A DNA stretch of 64,000 nt from Brachybacterium saurashtrense. GTDB lineage: Bacteria; Actinomycetota; Actinomycetes; Actinomycetales; Dermabacteraceae. The stretch lies in assembly GCF_003355475.1 (NCBI RefSeq), contig NZ_CP031356.1, forward strand, positions 2,170,001 through 2,234,000. The letters are read 5' to 3'. Made by a program: the position numbers and the translations under genes. Below, piece after piece: positions 47,144 through 54,006 of this stretch (position 1 is the first letter of the stretch; each line of letters begins with the position of its first letter). The notes under the pieces were generated by a model. That model had not been told where the DNA came from. It saw nothing but the letters and a program-made list of their open reading frames with translations, and made no database searches.

Positions 47144-47215
47144 GTGTTCTCCGCCGTGATCAGGACCGTCAAGCTGCTGTCCGCAGCGCCGGGGCTGCGT
47201 GAACACCTGGGCTGA
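47144..47215 (+). pseudogene. remnant of a PIN-domain toxin start
   Basis: GTG at 47144 opens VFSAVIRTVKLLSAAPG and stops at 47215. The first residues match the typical start of the partner toxin (FSAVIDTCVL) but the catalytic Asp is lost (IRT) and the frame ends after 23 codons. Confidence 0.5.
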
Positions 47216-47267
47216 GCCCACACCGTGGAACCTCTGGTCTAGACACTGCACCCCGTGCCGGCGTCGA

Positions 47268-47861
47268 TCACGCCCGCGACCTCAGGTCCTCCAGCCGGCG
47301 CTCCGCCAGCGCCAGGCCCAGCTCGGCCTGGGTGAGCTCGTGCTCGCCCTCTCTGATGCGGTCGTGGAGGTCGACCACCTGCGGGGCGTCGGCCTCGCGG
47401 TCGGCGAGCTCGCCGAGCTCGTGCAGCTCCTCCCGTGCGGCTCTGAGCTGGTCCTCGAAGTGCCCGCTGCGGATCTGCAGGCGGGAGACCTGGTCGATCG
47501 CCCAGCGCAGCCGAGCGCGGTGGTCGAGGGTGGTCTTGCCCTCCAGCCAGGCGCGCAGCTCCGGCTGCTCGAGGTCTGCCGGCAGGCCCGTGGCCAGCGG
47601 CGTGTCCGGGACGGGCATGTCGATCGGGATATGGCTGAGCAGGATCGCCGGCCGCGCGCCCAGCGCCGCCGCGATGGCGATGAGGTCGTCGACGGTGGCG
47701 GCCTGCTCGCCGTGCTCGATGCGGCGGAGGTCCTCGGTCGTCAGCCCGTGGCCGAGCTGGGCGAGGACGTAGGCCAGCTCGTCGAGGCTGAGGTCTCGCA
47801 GCTGGCGGTAGTGGTGGACGGCGTCGGCGAAGGCGCGGGACGTGGGCGGGAGATCGGGCAT
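47268..47861 (-). CDS. XRE family transcriptional regulator with C-terminal coiled coil
   Basis: A 197-residue protein. Residues 5-75 are a lambda-repressor-like domain (RQLRDLSLDELAYVLAQLGH; LTTEDLRRIEHGEQAATVDD). The C-terminal 90 residues form a charged coiled coil (HFEDQLRAAREELHELGELA). The ATG at 47861 matches the domain start; the frame remains open upstream but without protein-like sequence. Probably a regulator of element functions. Confidence 0.8.
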   Translation of the reverse strand: MPDLPPTSRAFADAVHHYRQLRDLSLDELAYVLAQLGHGLTTEDLRRIEHGEQAATVDDLIAIAAALGARPAILLSHIPIDMPVPDTPLATGLPADLEQPELRAWLEGKTTLDHRARLRWAIDQVSRLQIRSGHFEDQLRAAREELHELGELADREADAPQVVDLHDRIREGEHELTQAELGLALAERRLEDLRSRA

Positions 47862-48115
47862 GGGATCCAGGCTACGGCTGGGCGCGGACACGGGATCGGC
47901 TGAAAGACGAGGTCGCGCCGAGAGGACTGCCGTGGGCATGGGGATAGGGCGGGAGATTCGTGGACCGCCCTGCGGGCGGCGGCTCGCCGCCAGGCCCGGC
48001 TTGGCTCTTGACGCTCGCGGGCTCCGCCCGCTCGGCCGGGACATGCGGGAGGGGCTTTGCTTGCCGATAGCAAGTGTCACTGACCGGGGTTCGAAACAGG
48101 GTTTGACCTGGGCAT

Positions 48116-48201
48116 AGTGACGTTTAGTGCCGTTACTGCAATGAAGTTTCCACACGTAGGGGTATGGAGAGAACGTTGTTCGGTCGGCACCAAACGTCAC
48201 T
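48116..48201. repeat. 17-bp inverted repeats 52 bp apart
   Basis: AGTGACGTTTAGTGCCG (48116-48132) is repeated inverted, with one change, as CGGCACCAAACGTCACT (48185-48201). It lies in the gap upstream of the XRE gene at 47268-47861. It could be paired regulator sites or the ends of an 86-bp insertion. Confidence 0.55.
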
Positions 48202-48327
48202 GGCTGCCTCGATCCAGCACGAGCCCGCCTACCGCCTGTCCCCACCCGGCGCGCAGCGCCGGCCGCGAGGAGCATGGCCTGCGGGCCGGGCCGTCAGGCC
48301 CCGGCACGCCGACTTGGGCTACGACGG

Positions 48328-48753
48328 TCAGTCACCCATCGGCCACTGCTCGGCGCGCAGATCCTCGGCGAGCTCGCGGTTCTCGACCTCCGCCAGTCGG
48401 GCACGCGCTTCCTCGACCTGAACCCCGCGCCGTTCGACCTCTTCAGTGGCGGCGCGAAGAAGCACCTCGGCGTTCTCAAGCCCGTGCAGTGCCCGACGGA
48501 CTCGAGCGCTAGGCCCGCTACCGCTCTCCCCGACCAGCCGGAGCAACGTCACCTGGAGGACCTCTGCGAGGGCCACTGCTTCGTTGAGCCGGATGCTCCG
48601 TTCTCCTCGCTCCATGCGCGCCAACGCCGACTTATCGATCGTCACCTCGAGCCTGGCAGAGAGGCGCTCGGCGACTTCTGCCTGGGATAGCCCCATGCGA
48701 CGCCGCTCCTCCCGGAGTCGAGCTGCGAATGATTCTTCCGGAGAGCGTTCCAC
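48328..48753 (-). CDS. XRE family transcriptional regulator
   Basis: A 141-residue protein. Residues 8-80 are a helix-turn-helix (FAARLREERRRMGLSQAEVA; SALARMERGERSIRLNEAVA), followed by a coiled coil (LRAATEEVERRGVQVEEARA). The start is GTG at 48753, with GAGAGGA upstream inside a small palindrome. Divergent from the replication operon and a good candidate for its main repressor. Confidence 0.88.
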   Translation of the reverse strand: MERSPEESFAARLREERRRMGLSQAEVAERLSARLEVTIDKSALARMERGERSIRLNEAVALAEVLQVTLLRLVGESGSGPSARVRRALHGLENAEVLLRAATEEVERRGVQVEEARARLAEVENRELAEDLRAEQWPMGD

Positions 48754-48763
48754 GGCGATTCCT

Positions 48764-48776
48764 CTCGTACACGAGC
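48764..48776 (-). promoter_or_regulatory. palindrome CTCGTGTACGAG at the XRE ribosome site
   Basis: GCTCGTGTACGAG on the minus strand, immediately before the Shine-Dalgarno of the XRE gene. The same 13 bases precede the gene at 58881. Confidence 0.6.
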
Positions 48777-48812
48777 ACCTCTAGGCGATTATCACCTATT
48801 CTACACACATAG

Positions 48813-48842
48813 TTGTGCATATCGCCTCACCTGAGGTAGAGT
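48813..48842 (+). promoter_or_regulatory. probable promoter of the replication operon
   Basis: TTGTGC (48813-48818), 18-bp spacer, TAGAGT (48837-48842). GGCGAT (48784-48789) and ATCGCC (48821-48826) form an inverted repeat around it. It would drive the genes from 49003 with a leader of about 155 nt. Confidence 0.45.
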
Positions 48843-49002
48843 GGAGGCAAGCCGGACGCAGATCGTCCGTCAGACCAGCTCCCGCGATCGCGGTGAGCAG
48901 ACCGTTGAGCCGATAAGGCTCTCGGGGCGGGACCACGGGACCCGACGGAGCTCGACCTCGGAGTAGTCGAGACGCAGACGTCGAGACTCAGGAGGTGTCC
49001 CG

Positions 49003-49206
49003 TTGAACACGACCACGGTGCTCGAGCGCCTTTATTCGCTCCGCGCGCTCGAAGAGGCCGGCTACAGCGGCCGCGCGACGCTCACCAAGCTCATCAAGAC
49101 CGGGGCAATCCCCGCGGTGCTCACCCCCGCGGGCTACAAGATCCGCGAGAGCGACCTTCACCTGATCGCCGTGCCGGTGGTGCCGGAGGGCGGTGATGCC
49201 GCGTGA
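49003..49206 (+). CDS. small helix-turn-helix protein, excisionase-like
   Basis: 67 residues: LYSLRALEEAGYSGRATLTK, LIKTGAIPAVLTPAGYKIRE, consistent with an AlpA/MerR-type winged helix. The start is TTG at 49003, placed by AGGAGGTG 9 nt upstream. The stop overlaps the GTG of the next gene. Confidence 0.75.
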   Translation: MNTTTVLERLYSLRALEEAGYSGRATLTKLIKTGAIPAVLTPAGYKIRESDLHLIAVPVVPEGGDAA

Positions 49207-49358
49207 GCGCCACGACCGTTGATGAGCCACGTACGAGGTCGGTCACGGAAGTGGAGCTCGACCTTGACGCTCTGGCGGTTCAGCAAGCATCGACCTGGCC
49301 TGGCCTCGACGAAGGCGGCAAGCGAGAGCTCGGCCGTCTCCTCTCCTCCGCCGCCTGA
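49203..49358 (+). CDS. 51-residue hypothetical protein, translationally coupled
   Basis: GTG at 49203 overlaps the previous stop (GTGA). The product ends STWPGLDEGGKRELGRLLSS, a pattern (WPxLxxxxRxxLxxLL) common at the end of small proteins in actinobacterial elements. It is followed by a hairpin. Too short for most gene callers. Confidence 0.5.
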   Translation: MSATTVDEPRTRSVTEVELDLDALAVQQASTWPGLDEGGKRELGRLLSSAA

Positions 49359-49370
49359 CTGCACGAAAAA

Positions 49371-49391
49371 GCCCCGGCGTGCAACCGGGGC
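49371..49391. terminator. short hairpin before the primase gene
   Basis: GCCCCGG (49371-49377) and CCGGGGC (49385-49391). An AAAAA run on the left side would make it a better terminator for the minus strand. Confidence 0.45.
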
Positions 49392-49464
49392 CATTTCGAC
49401 TTTCAAGTCCATCCGCCTGACGAGCTACCAACTCATGAGTCAGGCGTGTTCCGAAAGGATCGAC

Positions 49465-51510
49465 ATGACCATTGTATCCGACCAGGACGACCTCGAACAG
49501 CCCGTCATCGACGAAGACCTCCTCGCGTTCGACGGCGACTCCGACGACGGCATCGACGCGGAGGCCGAGCGCGAGTTCCTGCTGCAGGACGCCGAGACCC
49601 TCCGTTCCCACGCGCGCATCGCCAGCCTCGTCGCCGCGGAGTGCATCGACCGCTTCATCCACGTGGCCGGCCTCGGTTGGCATCGCTATGACGGCAAGCG
49701 GTTCCGCCTCGACCTCGAAGACAAGGCGATCACCCGTGCGGTCACGCGCGCGATCGGACGGCTCGCGCCGGAGGCGCTGGGCGACAAGGACCTCCTCGCC
49801 GACCTCGTGAAGTCTCAGACGTCGAGCGGCCTCGCCGGCGTCGTGCGGCTCATGTCCACGATCGAGGGCCTGTCCGCCGACGCCGAAGAGCTCGACGCCG
49901 ACCCGTGGCTGCTCAACACCCCCACCGGCGTCCTCGACCTCCGTGAGCTCGAGCGGGGCGTCGACTGGCGCTGCCTCACCGTCCACCCGCACGATCCCAA
50001 GTATCGGATGACCCGGATCACCCGCGGTGGATACGACCCGGCTGCCCGTTCCGAGGTCTTCGAGCGCTTCATCTCACGGAGCCTTCCCGACGAGGGAGTC
50101 TGCCGCTACCTGCAGCAGACGGCAGGCGGACTCGGCCTCATCGGCGAGCAGCTGGAGCATCTGCTCCCGATCCTGACCGGCGAGGGCCGTAACGGCAAGG
50201 GCGTCCTCTACGGCGCGGTCCTGTACGCCGTGGGCGACTACGGCGCGGTGGCCAACCCGGCCCTGTTCAACGTCGACCGCAACGCGACCGCGGACAAGCC
50301 GAACCCGGCCCTCCTGGGGCTCCGGGCCGTTCGGTTGGTGTTCATGTCCGAGACCGCGAAGACGGCCGAGCTCGACTCCGCGAAGGTCAAGTCGCTCACC
50401 GGCGGCGACCCGATCAAGGCTCGCGGTGTCCACAGCAAGATCACGGTCGAGTTCGAGCCCTCGCATCAGCTCGTCCTCATCACGAACCACGCTCCGCAGC
50501 TGCCGGCCGACGACCCCGCGGTGTGGGAGCGCGTGACCAACGTGCCGTGGGACGTGGTCGTGCCGCCCGAGGAGCGCGACCCGCGCCTGGGCCGCAAGCT
50601 CAGGACCAGGCAGGCCGCAGACGCGATCCTGGCCTGGGCTCTCCAGGGCCTCCAGGACTACGTCCGCAACGGCATCGTCGTGCCCGAGCGCGTCGCCGCG
50701 GCGACCGACGAGTACAAGGCCGACCAGGACACCGTCAGCAACTTCATCGAGGAGCGTTGCGAGGACGGCTGCTCCGACCGGGACAGCGACGGCACGAAGA
50801 CGCTGCACGCCGACTACCAGAAGTACTGCCGGGCGAACGGGGTGATGCGGGAGCACATCCTGGGTGAGAAGGACTTCGGGACCCGTCTGGACGCGCTCGG
50901 CTACAAGGTGAAGCGGGCAAACGGCCGGCGCTTCCGCCAGGGGCTGCGGCTGCTCCCCGACGATGACGAAGCCCGTGCCGAGCAGATCGTGTCGGAGAGC
51001 AGGGAGCGCATCGCCCAGCGGTATCCGCTCAACTCGCCGGCCGATGCCGAGCGCCGACGCGAGAGCGAGGACCGCCGCGAGCTGGCGGCGATCGAGCAGG
51101 CTAACCGCGAGGCCGAGATCTGCAGCTGCCCGCCCCCGGACGCTCACACGCGGTCGATCGTGTACGAGGGCGTGTGGACCTCTGCCCATCGCCCCGGCTG
51201 CCCCGTCCTGCTCGAGCGCGAGAAGAGCCTGCGCGCAGAGTTGGACGGTACCGGACCCTCCCGTAAGGACCCGGCGGAGGTGGCAGCGGCCGAAGCGGCG
51301 ATCCTCGCCGACCTCCCTGGTGCCAAGAAGACGCTCGCCGACCTCCAGGCCCGCGACGGCGTTCAGGAGTCGGCAGAAGCGAAGCTGCTGCGACTCCAGA
51401 TCGAGAATGCCCACCTCAAGATCGCCGGGGAGTCTGCCACGCCGATCGGCCTCGGCACCGCCGACTCCAGCCCCGAGCAGGACACCGATGACCAGAAGGA
51501 GGCAGAGTAA
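49465..51510 (+). CDS. P4-type DNA primase/helicase (phage/plasmid family)
   Basis: A 681-residue replication protein. The N-terminal part (ECIDRFIHVAGLGWHRYDGK; DPWLLNTPTGVLDLRELERG) matches the D5/P4 N-terminal domain. The superfamily-3 helicase follows, with Walker A in GEGRNGKGVLYG near residue 238, FMSETAKTAELDSAKVKSLT and VLITNHAPQLPADDPAVWER. A winged C-terminal domain and a Glu-rich tail complete it. It probably opens and primes the element's origin. The ATG at 49465 begins the conserved part and has AAAGGA upstream. Confidence 0.93.
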   Translation: MTIVSDQDDLEQPVIDEDLLAFDGDSDDGIDAEAEREFLLQDAETLRSHARIASLVAAECIDRFIHVAGLGWHRYDGKRFRLDLEDKAITRAVTRAIGRLAPEALGDKDLLADLVKSQTSSGLAGVVRLMSTIEGLSADAEELDADPWLLNTPTGVLDLRELERGVDWRCLTVHPHDPKYRMTRITRGGYDPAARSEVFERFISRSLPDEGVCRYLQQTAGGLGLIGEQLEHLLPILTGEGRNGKGVLYGAVLYAVGDYGAVANPALFNVDRNATADKPNPALLGLRAVRLVFMSETAKTAELDSAKVKSLTGGDPIKARGVHSKITVEFEPSHQLVLITNHAPQLPADDPAVWERVTNVPWDVVVPPEERDPRLGRKLRTRQAADAILAWALQGLQDYVRNGIVVPERVAAATDEYKADQDTVSNFIEERCEDGCSDRDSDGTKTLHADYQKYCRANGVMREHILGEKDFGTRLDALGYKVKRANGRRFRQGLRLLPDDDEARAEQIVSESRERIAQRYPLNSPADAERRRESEDRRELAAIEQANREAEICSCPPPDAHTRSIVYEGVWTSAHRPGCPVLLEREKSLRAELDGTGPSRKDPAEVAAAEAAILADLPGAKKTLADLQARDGVQESAEAKLLRLQIENAHLKIAGESATPIGLGTADSSPEQDTDDQKEAE

Positions 51511-51755
51511 TGTCCAAGAAGCGCAAGCGTAATCAGAAGTTCCAGCGCACGGTGCCGACCACCAAAAGGAACTCCCTCTCGCGGGCCGAGTTCGAGCGCG
51601 AGCTCACGAAGGTCGTCGAGGGCGATCCCACCGCTGATCCCGACGTCCGGGCGTTCTTCGGCGATCTATCGACGGCATTCGGTATCAGGGCCGCGGTGGT
51701 GCATCCCCACGGCATCGAGATGATCCGCGATCCTGGGAGCAGCGAAACGCCGTGA
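51510..51755 (+). CDS. 81-residue hypothetical protein
   Basis: ATG overlaps the primase stop (TAATG). It has a basic N-terminus (KKRKRNQKFQRTVPTTKRNS) and an acidic centre (LSRAEFERELTKVVEGDPTA). No family recognised. Coupling to the primase suggests an accessory replication role, which is an inference. Confidence 0.65.
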   Translation: MSKKRKRNQKFQRTVPTTKRNSLSRAEFERELTKVVEGDPTADPDVRAFFGDLSTAFGIRAAVVHPHGIEMIRDPGSSETP

Positions 51756-52009
51756 TCCGAACACATATCGGACACCGAGGTGCCCTTGCCGTGACCGTCT
51801 CGGTCACCGATCAGGCACGCATCAGCCCGGTCACCGCAGCGACTCCATCGGAGCATCGCACGGCCCTGAATCGTGCCCGATCCGGTCACCGGAGTGCTCG
51901 TCTCGGGGCACGGCACTGCAGGGACGTCGCGATGCCCTCTCGGTGCCCGACCGGTGCACCGCTGGTGCCTGCGCCGGACACCAGCGAGACCGAGGAGGTG
52001 ACGTCGTGA
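51752..52009 (+). CDS. doubtful 85-codon frame over a repeat region
   Basis: GTG at 51752 and the stop at 52009 overlap both neighbours, which argues for a gene. But the product is low-complexity and the DNA carries repeated CGGTCAC elements, so the frame may be incidental. Confidence 0.25.
   Translation: MIRTHIGHRGALAVTVSVTDQARISPVTAATPSEHRTALNRARSGHRSARLGARHCRDVAMPSRCPTGAPLVPAPDTSETEEVTS
51791..51891. repeat. CGGTCACCG repeats and inverted copy, possible origin
   Basis: CGGTCACCG occurs at 51801-51809, 51828-51836 and 51883-51891. GTGACCG at 51791-51797 forms a perfect inverted repeat with CGGTCAC (51801-51807). The cluster lies just after the primase operon start genes, where iteron-like origins can occur. 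Confidence 0.45.
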
Positions 52010-52350
52010 GCCCCGACGTTGACCGTCTCGAGGCACTCCGTTCCTGGGCGCGCGGTCTGCTGGCGCTGGAGGCCGCCGTCGAGCTGCTCGTCACCGCCCT
52101 CGACGGACGGCTGCTGAGCGGGCCGTGGGTCCGACAGGACGAGGCTGGCCGCCTCTGGTTCGACCCAGCCGTTGCCGAAGCGGAGCAGGGCCACCTCAGC
52201 GGCGGAGAGCGCCGTGTGCTCGAGATCGCCACGAGCCTCACCAGCAGCGAGCACCCGGTCGACCTCGGCGACTCAATCACCGGCCTCGACCCGGATGCGC
52301 TCGACGCCGTGCTCGAGGCGCTGGCCCTGGCGGGAGGACAGGGCCGATGA
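52006..52350 (+). CDS. 114-residue hypothetical protein
   Basis: GTG at 52006 has GAGGAGGTG upstream, which decides the start. The product is acidic and helical: DRLEALRSWARGLLALEAAV; GHLSGGERRVLEIATSLTSS. The last part resembles nothing I can name. It sits in the operon between the primase and the mobilisation genes. Confidence 0.65.
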   Translation: MSPDVDRLEALRSWARGLLALEAAVELLVTALDGRLLSGPWVRQDEAGRLWFDPAVAEAEQGHLSGGERRVLEIATSLTSSEHPVDLGDSITGLDPDALDAVLEALALAGGQGR

Positions 52351-52466
52351 CGGAACACCAGACCGGAGCCCGCTCCCCTCCCCCGACCAGCCGAGCGGCC
52401 GCCAGGCCGCGGACGACAAGGACGAGACCGCCCGAAGGGCGCACAACGACAGTGAAGGAGCAGTGA
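52347..52466 (+). CDS. possible 39-residue basic peptide
   Basis: ATG overlaps the previous stop (ATGA) and the frame ends within the ribosome site of the next gene. The product is Arg/Thr/Pro-rich (SRAAARPRTTRTRPPEGR). It may only serve to couple translation of its neighbours. Confidence 0.3.
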   Translation: MTEHQTGARSPPPTSRAAARPRTTRTRPPEGRTTTVKEQ

Positions 52467-52471
52467 TCACC

Positions 52472-52918
52472 ATGAAGAAGATCGACGCCGAGATCGAGCA
52501 GCTGCAACGCCAGCTCGAGGCCGCTCAGAAGGCTAAGGCGGACGAGGAGAAGAAGGAGAAGGCGCGCATCGCGCAGGCAAAGAAGCACGCTGGCGAGAGC
52601 CACACCCGCGTCGCGCTCGAGCTCTACGACCTGCTCGACGTGCAGCCCGAAGCGAAGGTCACGCGCACCGTCCGCGACCGCGACGAGACCGTCCGCACCC
52701 AGCGCCTGTTGGACATGGTCACCGAGATCGTCGGCGCGGCCGATCCGGCGCTGCTGGACCGACTCAAGCACGACGACCGAAGTGGCGTCGACGCCCGCGC
52801 GCCGAAGCCTCGGAAGAGCTCGACCTCCGCTTCCGCTCCCCTCGATGACGGCGAGGGCAGTGGCCGCGCCGCCGAACGTCAAGAGTCGTGGCCGACGCCG
52901 TACCAATCGGCCGCGTAG
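52472..52918 (+). CDS. coiled-coil hypothetical protein
   Basis: 148 residues. The N-terminal 45 are a Lys/Glu coiled coil (IDAEIEQLQRQLEAAQKAKA), followed by a folded-looking middle (HTRVALELYDLLDVQPEAKV; LLDMVTEIVGAADPALLDRL) and a Ser/Lys-rich tail. AAGGAG precedes; GTG at 52463 is an alternative start. No family assigned. A terminator hairpin follows. Confidence 0.65.
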   Translation: MKKIDAEIEQLQRQLEAAQKAKADEEKKEKARIAQAKKHAGESHTRVALELYDLLDVQPEAKVTRTVRDRDETVRTQRLLDMVTEIVGAADPALLDRLKHDDRSGVDARAPKPRKSSTSASAPLDDGEGSGRAAERQESWPTPYQSAA

Positions 52919-52950
52919 GGCCGCCGCGACGACACCGCCGGCGGAGAGCA

Positions 52951-52984
52951 AGAGCCCCGATCACCACCGCTTGGTCGGGGCTCT
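52951..52984 (+). terminator. terminator of the replication operon
   Basis: AGAGCCCCGA (52951-52960) and TCGGGGCTCT (52975-52984), perfect 10-bp stem. Confidence 0.7.
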
Positions 52985-53445
52985 CTCATGCCCAGAGCAC
53001 GCCCGATCCGCGCTGCCGCCGCGACCTGGACGCGGCACGTCTGCGCCGGACTCGTCGCAGTGGTCGCCGATACCTCATCGGCCCGAGCGCGCAGCGCGAG
53101 GGATGCGCATCAGCGGGGGTGGCGAGCGGCAGCGAGCAAGGGGGCGGCAGCCCCCTTTCCACACCCAAGTCAAGCACCTGACCAGTCGCGCGCAGCGCGG
53201 CCGAGCGCAGCGAGGGAACATATGTGGTCAGGATGCTTGCCCGATCCCCGTACCCCCTTCACTATTCGGGGGTACGGGTGGAACAATGGAGATGCATAAC
53301 GACGACAGGGCTACACCCCTATGGTGCTGGTCCGCCGGACAGGCTTGACGACCTGTCAGAGCGTTTAAGGACGTAATGGTCTGCGCGGCTGGGATGCAAG
53401 GGCCCGGATTCGAAGAAGCAATTCGAGTCCGAGGAGGTCCGCATC
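52985..53445. other. non-coding region with candidate oriT
   Basis: 461 bp without a supported gene, upstream of the mobilisation genes. It holds hairpins at 53138-53157 (AAGGGGGC/GCCCCCTT), 53247-53278 (11-bp perfect arms CCCGTACCCCC/GGGGGTACGGG, 10-nt loop) and 53338-53357 (GACAGG/CCTGTC), plus repeats of GCGCAGCG. Placement before mobC and the relaxase is typical of oriT; the 53247-53278 hairpin is the best candidate beside the nick site. Confidence 0.5.
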
Positions 53446-54006
53446 GTGAACGCCGCGAAGCCCGCGACGAGACGCTCCAGCGCCGGACGGAATCTCTCGC
53501 CGCACGCCAAGGGCGTGTTCGTTCCAATGACGCCCCAGCGACTCGAGAACGTCGACGCCGACCGGGCGCATCTCGGACTCTCTCGCGGCGGCGCGATCGC
53601 CGCCGTCTACGACAACTTCCGTGCCGCAGCCATTACTGCTGCGCAGCAGCGCGCAGCCGAAGCGGACGCGAAGGCTGCAGTCCTCGAATCCCTCGCCGCG
53701 CCGCTCATCGACGGCCTCCGAGAACTCACCGACGCGATCAATGAGCGGGCGCACCAGCGCCGGGCCGTCGGGGTCCACTCGAACCAGGTCGCGAAGCTCG
53801 CGAACGTCATGCGGATGGCGATCGAGCGCGGCGATCTGACGGGAGCCACGAGCACGCGGGTGGATGAGGTGGTGCTCGCTCTGCAGGGCATCGAGCGCCG
53901 GCTCGGAGAGCTGGCCGAGGCCGAGCGCGCAGACGACGCGCTGGCCACCGAGGTACGCGCGCTGCTCACCTCCTCGGAACCTATCCGTGAGGCCGATGCG
54001 GCATGA
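53446..54006 (+). CDS. MobC-like relaxosome protein
   Basis: A 186-residue protein. The central motif HSNQVAKLANVMRMA resembles the MobC core, which follows a ribbon-helix-helix-like start (PMTPQRLENVDADRAHLGLS). MobC-type proteins melt DNA at oriT for the relaxase. GTG at 53446 is fixed by GAGGAGGT upstream. The stop overlaps the relaxase ATG (ATGA). Confidence 0.7.
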   Translation: MNAAKPATRRSSAGRNLSPHAKGVFVPMTPQRLENVDADRAHLGLSRGGAIAAVYDNFRAAAITAAQQRAAEADAKAAVLESLAAPLIDGLRELTDAINERAHQRRAVGVHSNQVAKLANVMRMAIERGDLTGATSTRVDEVVLALQGIERRLGELAEAERADDALATEVRALLTSSEPIREADAA

